The notes under the pieces: generated by a model
The model's input: only the letters and a program-made list of their open reading frames with translations
Databases searched by the model: none
What the model was told of the DNA's origin: nothing
Translations under genes and position numbers: made by a program
Shown here: positions 35,901 through 42,488 of the stretch, piece by piece
How the letters are laid out: every line of letters begins with the position of its first letter
How positions within the stretch are numbered: position 1 is the first letter of the stretch
Assembly (NCBI GenBank): GCA_964554385.1
Contig: CAZKOM010000009.1
Span: 1 to 45,588 of the forward strand
Reading direction: 5' to 3'
Source of the DNA: JAGKXC01 sp964554385
Lineage (GTDB): Bacteria > Bacteroidota > Bacteroidia > NS11-12g > UBA955
Length of the DNA: 45,588 bases

Positions 35901-37261
35901 AAAAACGATGCGGCATGAATAAAATACCCCCAATGGAAATGGTGATCGTTAATATTATTATCCTGTCCATGCCCTGCGGGATAACCCAACAAACTGGTCC
36001 AGGTTTTATTGTAATAGAAGAGAAAAGCAACCTCTCCGGAAGAATACGACAACCAATTCTCCAATCGATTTTTAATTGTTTTCACAATGGCCGATACCGC
36101 CTCCGTATTTCCCATCTCATGAGCCACCCGTGCCGTTTGAATCAATCGATTCATCACCTGTCCTTCGTTGTAGGAATCTGTCCAAGTACTCAACCCTTCG
36201 TTTTGTAATTGTTCGATTTTGCTCTGCAATGAAATGGGGTTAAAACCCTCACTCATATAATCAACATAGGGTAAAGTGGGCAAAATTCCCGTAAACGTGT
36301 ATGAAACCCGGTAACGATTGGAGGCTATTAACTTTAATTCACCGCGAACTGTTGGAAAAACATGCCCCGTGTAGGTGGGATTAGCCCCAGACAAGTGCGC
36401 CCATTGATGCGGCAATAAGCCACTCAACACGGTAGAGTCTGTGCCTTCATGCACCCTGGGCTTAATTTCAAACTCCGTATTCACCACATTGGTGGATTCA
36501 ACGTATTGCCAATTGGCTTGTGTACTTGTTGGCTCCACAAACGCATACCGCTGAAACGTATCCGCCGCATTCTTCAACGAAGGGGAATTGTGTGGTAACA
36601 TCATCATCGACCAATAATTTTTACCATTCAATCCCGAAATGTATGATGTTCCACGTTTTACCCACTGTGTACCTGACGGACCATACACCACAAAATCGGC
36701 CCCGTTATATGCATTCTCTATAATTAAATTAGCTCCGTTTACCGTCACAGTTCCTGAATTCACCAATACCCTCGCAGAATCCGAGCTACCTTTTTGAAAA
36801 TACAGCATCGGCATACCCATCCCCATGGTGGTTTGAAATCGGCGGGTAGACTCTTTCCATTCCATTGTGACGGTCCAGTCTGTGTAAGCAGCAACCACCG
36901 ATGAACTGGCATTCAAATCCTTAACACCCACAACAATAGGTTGAATATCACTGATTACACCCCACGGGATATAGCTCACCACCAAACCCTGATTTACGGT
37001 TTTCATGGTAAGTGGATAGTTGAATAAATTATCGCAGTGCGCCGATTTTAGCTTCGCCGACCACCAATCGTTGGTGGGAACTGGCTTAGATTTTAAGGAA
37101 TCAACCACCAATGGACTACCGGATGGATAGCCATTTCTGCCGGCAATGTCAGTGCCAGGAAAAGTGGTGGTATAACTACCCGAGCCTACCGTTACGCGCT
37201 GAGAAAACAAAGAAGTTAGGGCTCCAACCCCTAAGACAAACAGGACATTTCTTTTTAACAT
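32996..37261 (-). CDS. Secreted GH81 endo-beta-1,3-glucanase with CBM6 and T9SS sorting domain
   Basis: 1421-aa modular enzyme predicted to cut beta-1,3-glucan (laminarin, curdlan, fungal wall). Signal peptide in the first about 20 residues. The GH81 catalytic region spans about 25-750, with D439 in NDHHFHWGYF and E514/E518 in NDQESTSES; the spacing agrees with the catalytic Asp and the Glu pair described for characterised GH81 enzymes. Then a CBM6-like carbohydrate-binding domain (about 840-985), a PKD-like domain (about 1000-1085), a Big/cadherin-like domain (about 1090-1180), a module with WLEGWQNGG and two Cys seen in Bacteroidota glycoside hydrolases, and a type A T9SS domain (from about 1345, LSPNPLNGE). 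It should be a SprA-exported product. No SusC/D genes are nearby. Confidence 0.9.
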   Translation of the reverse strand: MLKRNVLFVLGVGALTSLFSQRVTVGSGSYTTTFPGTDIAGRNGYPSGSPLVVDSLKSKPVPTNDWWSAKLKSAHCDNLFNYPLTMKTVNQGLVVSYIPWGVISDIQPIVVGVKDLNASSSVVAAYTDWTVTMEWKESTRRFQTTMGMGMPMLYFQKGSSDSARVLVNSGTVTVNGANLIIENAYNGADFVVYGPSGTQWVKRGTSYISGLNGKNYWSMMMLPHNSPSLKNAADTFQRYAFVEPTSTQANWQYVESTNVVNTEFEIKPRVHEGTDSTVLSGLLPHQWAHLSGANPTYTGHVFPTVRGELKLIASNRYRVSYTFTGILPTLPYVDYMSEGFNPISLQSKIEQLQNEGLSTWTDSYNEGQVMNRLIQTARVAHEMGNTEAVSAIVKTIKNRLENWLSYSSGEVAFLFYYNKTWTSLLGYPAGHGQDNNINDHHFHWGYFIHAASFLEEFEPGWSTKYGGMIDLLVRDAASPNRTDALFPYLRNFNPYAGHCWANGFATFPQGNDQESTSESMQFNSSLIHWGMVTGNKAIRDLGIYLYCTEKSAIDEYWFDIQRRNFAKTQAYALVSRVWGNSYDNGTFWTNDIAASYGIELYPIHGGSFYLATDSSYVQRLWKEMAKNTGILSNQTNDNLWHDVYWKYLAFMDPSAAIKLYNSYPNRNLKFGISDAQTYHWLHSLNALGRFSPAVTANYPLAMVFTKGGKNTYVAKNYGKDSLNVTFSDGFSLKVPPMKLITSKDLGIPVRIQSDYQQYYKGSSITLRMDTLLVEPDSIRWYMNSTVISSAGSKEIVLKTSKLASGRYRFYANVYFKGQVSQSNIPIILVGEQVPFERKWNAIPGSIESGRFDQFEGGNAQLVSYLDVGSVNQGDSRKDEFADVSRDPKEGLILTWIEDGEWYEYSTNVSEDGLYKCVIRYANGNTSARGKIQLELDGKTVGIASSFATTGKWETFANKEITNIPLRGGKRMLRLYFEEAGINLASITFTKTGNFPDKMPIANAGGNKSISKLVDSVRLSAALSSPGKLGYLNYLWTQIYGPSVLAIDSKTDKEPTLRGLEEGVYKMQLTVSDSLYSDQQTMYVFVGDGRNLLPEVSLIQPLAAGVYIENQKIRIQASATDPDGLIQKITYWLDSDSVVSLVEPFAVFKTIPLGKHRVYAVATDDSGARVASDSVWIEAKQLSGDWKIVPQAGALAVGADKSQLTWWSNSLADVQTRSCLFDDVYRFGASGDFSNVLGGQTWLEGWQNGGKEGCAAPKAPHDGSNTGSWSIDSLSGELIIAGTGNYLGLPKATNKGELGAGATETGLRRYSLEFQSNILVVGINYGTGYWQFKLIPSNPSNARNELATTQNWVLSPNPLNGEVVRISSDIPVSSVVVRDSAGKRVVETQSTEINVTALRQGLYYVTIETGRGTDTKSLIIVR

Positions 37262-37319
37262 TTTTGAACCAACCCAGTTTCATGCAACCACCATTGGCCA
37301 AACAATTTGCTAGGTAAAA

Positions 37320-37327
37320 CAAATATA
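37320..37327 (-). promoter_or_regulatory. -7 element of the GH81 gene
   Basis: Minus-strand TATATTTG fits TAnnTTTG and leaves a 58-base leader before the ATG at 37261. The -33 region is not convincing. The ATTGTA/TACAAT inverted repeat lies just upstream and could be an operator. Confidence 0.45.
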
Positions 37328-37424
37328 CACGAATATCTTAATTATTGTATTTTTTACAATATCAATAATGAGATAAATTGTAATTCAAATCGTTCCGAAC
37401 CCCATTCTACATAATCGTTGAATT

Positions 37425-37499
37425 CAAACCAAGGAACAATCTGTACAACCAAACCAAGGAACAATCCGAACGATCAAACCAAGGAAATCTCTGAAACAA
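37425..37499. repeat. Three direct repeats with 25-bp period
   Basis: CAAACCAAGGAACAATC starts at 37425 and 37450, and CAAACCAAGGAA again at 37475. The period is exactly 25 bases; the remaining 8-13 bases of each unit differ. The array lies 68 bases upstream of gpsA, in the spacer shared with GH81. Confidence 0.85.
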
Positions 37500-37566
37500 T
37501 TCAAAAAACTACTAAAAACCAGCCCCAATACTTTCGATTCACACAAAACTTATGTTTTTTTGAACT

Positions 37567-38565
37567 ATGAACTCAGAGGTGTCTCGGATTGGCGTTATTG
37601 GCAGTGGAAGTTGGGCTACGGCGTTGGTTAAAATATTAACCGACAATGGAAACCAGGTAATGTGGTGGATCCGAAATGCAGAGAAAGCTGAATTTATTAA
37701 ATCCAACCGACATAATCCGGATTACCTCAGTTCTGTAGAAATTCATACAGACCGAGTTGAAACCACTTCCGATATCCAAAATACGTTAAACTCCTGTTCT
37801 ACCGTAGTTTTAGCAGTTCCTTCAGCGTATATTCATCAAGCGTTACAAGCAGCTACGCTACCCAAAGACAGCATTTACATATCGGCGATTAAGGGAATCG
37901 AGCCCCATAGCCAGCAAGTAATGGCGGGGTATCTAAACCAAGTACACGGGATTCCCATGGATAATATCGGGATAGTTACCGGTCCTTGTCATGCCGAAGA
38001 GGTCGCCGCGGAAAAATTGAGTTTTCTAACGGTAGCCGCCACTAAAAACGAGATCGCCCAATCCTTTGCGGATAAATTACAAACTCGGTATATTCAAACC
38101 CGATGCAATAACGACTTAATTGGCTCGGAATACGCCGCGGTGATGAAGAACATTTATGCTATTGGCGCAGGCATTGCTCATGGCTTAGGGTATGGCGATA
38201 ATTACTTAGCATTGTATGTGAGTGCTGCCATTCGAGAAATGGATGCCTTTTTAAATGCGTTATCCCCAGACCACCGAGACGTAAAAGAAGCAGCGTATTT
38301 AGGAGATTTATTGGTTACCTGCTATTCACAATTTAGCAGAAATAGAACCTTCGGAACCATGTTGGGCAAAGGATATTCGGTAAAATCGGCCCAATTGGAA
38401 ATGAATATGGTAGCCGAAGGGTATTTTGCAGCCAAATTGGTGTACAACAAATGTGAGGAATGCCAAATTCAATCTCCCATTGCATCGGCGATTTATAAAA
38501 TTATTTACGAGAGCGCTAATCCTTCCAGACAATTCAAATCACTCAATCAAGATTACTTAGGTTAA
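37567..38565 (+). CDS. gpsA: NAD(P)-dependent glycerol-3-phosphate dehydrogenase
   Basis: Makes sn-glycerol 3-phosphate from dihydroxyacetone phosphate for phospholipid synthesis. The Rossmann motif GSGSWATAL lies at 12-20, GPCHAEEVA in the middle, the catalytic Lys at 194 in VMKNIYAIGAGIAHGLGYGDN, and the C-terminal NRTFG and MVAEGYFAAK segments are conserved. Length 332 aa is normal. It is probably transcribed from an element (TATGTTTTTTTG) immediately before the ATG and may run into the adenosyltransferase gene 36 bases downstream. Confidence 0.96.
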   Translation: MNSEVSRIGVIGSGSWATALVKILTDNGNQVMWWIRNAEKAEFIKSNRHNPDYLSSVEIHTDRVETTSDIQNTLNSCSTVVLAVPSAYIHQALQAATLPKDSIYISAIKGIEPHSQQVMAGYLNQVHGIPMDNIGIVTGPCHAEEVAAEKLSFLTVAATKNEIAQSFADKLQTRYIQTRCNNDLIGSEYAAVMKNIYAIGAGIAHGLGYGDNYLALYVSAAIREMDAFLNALSPDHRDVKEAAYLGDLLVTCYSQFSRNRTFGTMLGKGYSVKSAQLEMNMVAEGYFAAKLVYNKCEECQIQSPIASAIYKIIYESANPSRQFKSLNQDYLG

Positions 38566-38601
38566 AACTATTTATTCTTTCAATTGTATAATTAACGCAG
38601 C

Positions 38602-39159
38602 ATGGGATTTAAAATTTACACCAAGCAAGGAGACGATGGAAAAACCGGCCTAATCGGCGGAGAACGAGTATCCAAACACCACATTCGAGTTGAAAGTTAT
38701 GGCACCGTGGATGAGTTGAACTCGCACATTGGTGTAGTTAGGTCAAAAATTGGTGGCAGCGAAGAAGAAGCAATTTTAAGTCAAGTGCAAAACGACCTAT
38801 TCACAATAGGTTCCTTCTTAGCTTCGGCTTCCAATTCAAACCAGAAATTACCCAAAGCATTGGGCGATGATAAAATTGAAAAATTAGAATCCGAAATCGA
38901 CCGTTTAACCCAGTTGCTCCCCCCTCTGCAAAACTTCATCCTCCCCGGTGCTTCGGTTATTGGAGCTCAAGCCCATGTAGCTCGATGCGTTTGTAGAAGA
39001 GCCGAACGTCTAGTTGTTTACTTGCGTGACAACGAGGAAGTTCCCGATTTTATTATTAAATACCTCAATAGACTTAGCGATTACTTGTTCACCTTGGCCC
39101 GCTTCTTGGACCACAAAAATGGTGGTGTAGAAATTATTTGGATAGCTGATAAAGGATAA
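38602..39159 (+). CDS. PduO-type cob(I)alamin adenosyltransferase
   Basis: Transfers adenosyl from ATP to cob(I)alamin, forming coenzyme B12. The N-terminal ATP-binding motif YTKQGDDGKTGLIGGERV, the ESYGTVDELNSHIG helix and the C-terminal CRRAERLVVYL segment identify the PduO/MMAB family, a five-helix bundle that acts as a trimer. Length 185 aa is typical. No cobalamin synthesis genes or B12-dependent mutase lie in the window, so it probably serves imported cobalamin. It is 36 bases after gpsA on the same strand and is followed by a long imperfect hairpin. Confidence 0.94.
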   Translation: MGFKIYTKQGDDGKTGLIGGERVSKHHIRVESYGTVDELNSHIGVVRSKIGGSEEEAILSQVQNDLFTIGSFLASASNSNQKLPKALGDDKIEKLESEIDRLTQLLPPLQNFILPGASVIGAQAHVARCVCRRAERLVVYLRDNEEVPDFIIKYLNRLSDYLFTLARFLDHKNGGVEIIWIADKG

Positions 39160-39177
39160 GAAAATTAATAGAGTCTC

Positions 39178-39224
39178 CACTATTCATTCAATTTGCCAAT
39201 TACAATATGCAAATTGAAATAGTG
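39178..39224 (+). repeat. Long imperfect inverted repeat after the adenosyltransferase gene
   Basis: Left arm CACTATT-CAT-TCAATTTGC (39178-39196), 12-base loop, right arm GCAAATTGAAATAGTG (39209-39224). All 16 bases of the right arm pair, with CAT bulged on the left. There is no T tract, so it is not a standard terminator; it could protect a 3' end or be a mobile-repeat remnant. Confidence 0.7.
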
Positions 39225-39339
39225 AAAATCTGAAATTTAACCTTTCATCAGAATCAACTTCAAGGATCTTTCGCTCCATCACAAAAACCAAAACGTAAAA
39301 AAATAAATTTTTTGCTTGCGTTATTTTGAAATTTGGATT

Positions 39340-39347
39340 TATATTTG
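39340..39347 (+). promoter_or_regulatory. -7 element of the YceI lipoprotein gene
   Basis: TATATTTG fits TAnnTTTG. It is followed by a 37-base leader that is almost only A and C with no Shine-Dalgarno site, typical of strongly translated Bacteroidota genes. Confidence 0.6.
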
Positions 39348-39384
39348 TTCAAACAAACATTAAAATAAAAAAACAAAACATACA

Positions 39385-40059
39385 ATGAAAAAAACATTCA
39401 TTTTCGCTTCATTAGCTACTGCCATCCTCGTGTTAGGATCTTGCGGTAGCAACGCTACCGAAGCCGGTAACGCTGATTCTGCTGCTCAAGCTTCCGCCGC
39501 TGCTGTAACTTACAAAATCGATGCTGCTGCCTCTACTTTAGGATGGCACGGTTCTAAAGTTGCTGGTGTTGGAGAACATTCTGGTACTATCGCTATTCAA
39601 GAAGGAACCTTGAGTGTTGAAAACGGAAATATCACTGCAGGTACATTCGTTATCGATATGGCGAAAATCGTAGTTACCGATTCTGGAATGCCACAGGAGT
39701 ATAAAGATAAATTAGTTGGTCATTTTAGCGCCGATGATTTCTTCAACTCTGCTAAATTCCCAACTGCTAAATTTGAAATTAGCGCTTGTGAAGCAAAAGC
39801 GGATGGCGATAATACGCACTTCATCACTGGTAATTTGACATTGCGTGATTCTACTAAGAGCATTTCTTTCCCTGCGAAAGTGGCTGTAACCGAGACCGGT
39901 ATTACTGCCGATGCGAAAGTTACTATCAACCGTTTGGATTGGGGTATCAACTATGACAAAGACAACATGAGCTTGAACGAAAAAGCACAAGCTAAATTGA
40001 AAAATGGCGTTGTTGGTAAAGATATCGATCTAACCATCAGCTTAAAAGGAAACAAATAA
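39385..40059 (+). CDS. YceI-family lipoprotein
   Basis: Small lipid/isoprenoid-binding beta-barrel protein anchored by a lipid. The lipoprotein signal is clear: hydrophobic 5-17 and lipobox LGSC with Cys20. A flexible Ala/Ser-rich linker (21-40) leads to the YceI domain (41-224), beginning YKIDAAASTLGWHGSKVAGVGEHSG. Length 224 aa fits a YceI domain plus lipoprotein leader. The A-rich leader and the strong terminator suggest a highly expressed single-gene transcript. The ligand is unknown; in other bacteria these proteins bind polyisoprenoids or respond to acid/osmotic stress. Confidence 0.93.
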   Translation: MKKTFIFASLATAILVLGSCGSNATEAGNADSAAQASAAAVTYKIDAAASTLGWHGSKVAGVGEHSGTIAIQEGTLSVENGNITAGTFVIDMAKIVVTDSGMPQEYKDKLVGHFSADDFFNSAKFPTAKFEISACEAKADGDNTHFITGNLTLRDSTKSISFPAKVAVTETGITADAKVTINRLDWGINYDKDNMSLNEKAQAKLKNGVVGKDIDLTISLKGNK

Positions 40060-40080
40060 TTTAATACTATTTAAGTGTAA

Positions 40081-40109
40081 AAAAGGGGCGGTGTTACCGC
40101 CCCTTTTTT
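40081..40109 (+). terminator. Strong Rho-independent terminator after yceI
   Basis: GGGGCGGT (40085-40092), loop GTT, ACCGCCCC (40096-40103), then six T; four A precede the stem. The perfect 8-bp GC-rich stem makes this the clearest terminator in the window. It faces the end of the convergent PaaN-like gene and may work both ways. Confidence 0.92.
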
Positions 40110-40227
40110 ATTTTCTATTTGATGCTTTCGCTTTCAGTTGACATTAATTTGTAGCCAACTAACTACCTTCTTTTATTCACTTGGCTTCTATCGATCCAAG
40201 TTTGGGTATTATATACTAAAAATCAAC

Positions 40228-41880
40228 TTACATTCTGCGATTACCCACCCAAACAAATCTTCGGTTGATGTATTGAGCATCGGTAAACGTTGCATTACCG
40301 CTTGGATTTCCTCCAGTAACGTGAAAATCACTATACGCCGCGTGTTGGTTTACAAACGCTGCTCCAGTAAAATTAAAACTCACTGGGGTAAATACGGCAT
40401 TCATTTTCTCTTCGGTTTTATCCATAAACTCCGAATTGGTTGTATAACACTGACAGGTAATAGCACCTAACTCACTGGCACACTCCGCCGCTAACTGCAA
40501 ACTATGATCGGCATCCTTGGTTTTAACTACAAAAACAATAGGACCAAAACACTCGTGCTTCCACTTATTCACAGCTTCAGCATCCACGGCAATCACCGTT
40601 GGTGAAGCTGTTCGTGCATCTGGAAACTCAGCATTATCCACTACAACAGAAGCTGCTGCCACTGCGCCGCTACCCGCAGATTCCATCGTGTCTTTTACTC
40701 TTTTCGACGTAATTTCATTCTGAATAGCACCCAACGTACCCGCGCCCATTTTGGGATTTTCCGCTAACCCTTTTACTGCTGCAGCAATCCCGGAAACAAC
40801 CTCATCATAACTCAAATGACCATCCGCAGTCGTTACACCGTTTTCAGAAACAAACACATTCTGGGGAGCAGTACACATCTGACCGCTATACAAACTGGCA
40901 GCAAAAGCCAAGTTTCCAAATACCGCCGCGGCATCATTTACACTATCCAAAATCACAGAATTCACTCCCGCTTTTTCGGTAAACACAGTTTTACCTGACA
41001 AAGTCTCCAAATAATCGCCAAACGAAGAGCCTCCAGTATAATCTATCATTTTCACATCGGCATGTTCCGCCAATTCCTTTGTTATGGGATTAGAAACCGT
41101 ATCTACAGCCAATTGAACAATACCTTGTGGCAATCCTGCATCGGCAAAAACCTTCTGCATTTCTGCAACTACAATGGCAATCGGTAAAATGGATTTAGGA
41201 TGCGGCTTAACAATCGATACATTGCCCGTGATCAAACTCGCAAACAAGCCAGGCACAGTATTCCACGTTGGGAAGGTGCTACAACCGATAACCAAAGAAA
41301 CACCTTTGGGAATTGGCTTGTAATTTTTATGCAAGGTTAAATCAAATTTACCCATATTTTTCACCCATTCAACCTCGGCTGGAAAGCGCGTCAATTCCTT
41401 GTATCCCATAGAAATCGCTTCCATCGCTCTATCGTTTGCATGAGGACCGCTTGCTTGAAAACTCATCACATAACTTTGACCCGTTGTGTGCATAGTCGCA
41501 TAGGCAATTTCAAAAAATCGCTCAGACACTTTATCCAAACAACTCACCAATAACTCAGCTCGTTGATCCACAGACAATTTAGACCAACTCTTTTGGGCCG
41601 ATGTGGCTTTCTCTAGTAATACCGCCGTTGTAAATGCCGGATATTGAATGCCCAATCCTTGCTGTAAAAATGGAGATACTTCCTCCCCTATCCATTGATT
41701 GGACCCACTATCGTCTAATCCTTTAAAATTATTGGCCAAGGATTTCTGGAAAGCCTCTAATCCTTTAGCACCGGCGTCTTCGGCATAGGCACGAGGATTT
41801 TCCGGCCATGCCGCATAAAAAGTTCTATTTAACTGCGCCTGATAGGCTTCTTCGATTCGCTGTATAGCACTGGTTGTCAT
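40228..41880 (-). CDS. PaaN-like aldehyde dehydrogenase
   Basis: 550-aa member of the PaaN/PaaZ branch of aldehyde dehydrogenases, which in phenylacetate degradation acts on ring-opened CoA semialdehyde. The general-base Glu (E302, TEKAGVNS) and nucleophilic Cys (C336, SGQMCTAPQN) are 34 residues apart as in active ALDHs; GCSTFPTWNTVPGLFASLITGN is the NAD-binding region. There is no MaoC-type hydratase domain, so it is the PaaN form and not the fused PaaZ. No other phenylacetate genes are in the window, so substrate and pathway remain open. It is probably a single-gene unit; no TAnnTTTG element is seen near its start. Confidence 0.85.
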   Translation of the reverse strand: MTTSAIQRIEEAYQAQLNRTFYAAWPENPRAYAEDAGAKGLEAFQKSLANNFKGLDDSGSNQWIGEEVSPFLQQGLGIQYPAFTTAVLLEKATSAQKSWSKLSVDQRAELLVSCLDKVSERFFEIAYATMHTTGQSYVMSFQASGPHANDRAMEAISMGYKELTRFPAEVEWVKNMGKFDLTLHKNYKPIPKGVSLVIGCSTFPTWNTVPGLFASLITGNVSIVKPHPKSILPIAIVVAEMQKVFADAGLPQGIVQLAVDTVSNPITKELAEHADVKMIDYTGGSSFGDYLETLSGKTVFTEKAGVNSVILDSVNDAAAVFGNLAFAASLYSGQMCTAPQNVFVSENGVTTADGHLSYDEVVSGIAAAVKGLAENPKMGAGTLGAIQNEITSKRVKDTMESAGSGAVAAASVVVDNAEFPDARTASPTVIAVDAEAVNKWKHECFGPIVFVVKTKDADHSLQLAAECASELGAITCQCYTTNSEFMDKTEEKMNAVFTPVSFNFTGAAFVNQHAAYSDFHVTGGNPSGNATFTDAQYINRRFVWVGNRRM

Positions 41881-42018
41881 ATGATTTTCTACGTTAATTG
41901 GTATGATTTCAGATTCTTTAAGAGGGTTTAACTTCAGTTATCCCTGAAAAGTAAAAAATTCTTTATCGATTAATAATTTCTAATTATTCCAAACTTCGGT
42001 TTCAATTCAGCATGTAAT

Positions 42019-42351
42019 TTAGGCCTGACCTGTGGGTCCACCAAATCCGAAGGGAACTGTATTTTGAGGCATGGGTTGATGATTCTCATCGAAAACAATT
42101 TCACCGAAATGATCTTCGTATCTGCCGATATTATCTCCCAAAGCCATCAACAAACGCTTAGCATGCTGCGGTGCCAAAATAATTCTGCTCTTCACTTTCC
42201 CCTTAGGTATTCCCGGCATCATTCGAACAAAATCAACGATAAATTCGGTTTGACTGTGGGTAATAATAGCAAAGTTACTGTAAGTACCTTCCGCAATTTC
42301 CTCCGTAAGTTCTATGTCAAAAGCGTTCTGCGACTCGTTATTGTCTTCCAT
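42019..42351 (-). CDS. DUF3467 protein
   Basis: 110-aa cytoplasmic protein of unknown function, conserved in Bacteroidota and some other phyla. The conserved core runs from AEGTYSNFAIITHSQTEF through RIILAPQHAKRLLMALGDNI, a small alpha/beta fold. The C-terminal Pro/Gly-rich end (PFGFGGPTGQA) looks disordered. A TAATTTTG element ends 7 bases before the ATG, so the mRNA may be nearly leaderless. It is divergent from the cytochrome/monooxygenase gene by 137 bases. No role can be given. Confidence 0.9.
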   Translation of the reverse strand: MEDNNESQNAFDIELTEEIAEGTYSNFAIITHSQTEFIVDFVRMMPGIPKGKVKSRIILAPQHAKRLLMALGDNIGRYEDHFGEIVFDENHQPMPQNTVPFGFGGPTGQA

Positions 42352-42358
42352 AATAGCA

Positions 42359-42366
42359 CAAAATTA
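42359..42366 (-). promoter_or_regulatory. -7 element 7 bases from the DUF3467 start
   Basis: Minus-strand TAATTTTG fits TAnnTTTG. The sequence from it to the ATG (TTTTGTGCTATTATG) is nearly the same as at the isomerase gene (TTTTTGTGCTATG). Confidence 0.55.
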
Positions 42367-42488
42367 ACCGATTCCTCCCGTTTATCGCAACCAAATTAAA
42401 CGGAATCCAAATTATTGCGTCTTTAATATCAAGAATACATCAACGTCCTTTTAAATTTAAAATAGTAAAAGTAAATTGCTAAGAAACG

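Larger units (their letters stand above)
37262..37566. other. Divergent intergenic region GH81/gpsA
   Basis: 305 bases without a gene. It holds the GH81 -7 element, a small inverted repeat ATTGTA/TACAAT (37344-37360), three 25-bp direct repeats and an imperfect TATGTTTTTTTG element directly before gpsA. No ORF or tRNA is seen. Confidence 0.6.

Noticed and set aside
37425..37499. CRISPR array
   Set aside because: Repeats are 12-17 bases with only 8-13 variable bases between them, and no cas gene is present; unlike any CRISPR geometry.
40190..40228. Weak hairpin ACTTGG/CCAAGT (around 40170-40200) as a PaaN terminator
   Set aside because: Six-base arms, long loop and no T tract on the minus strand; not convincing.
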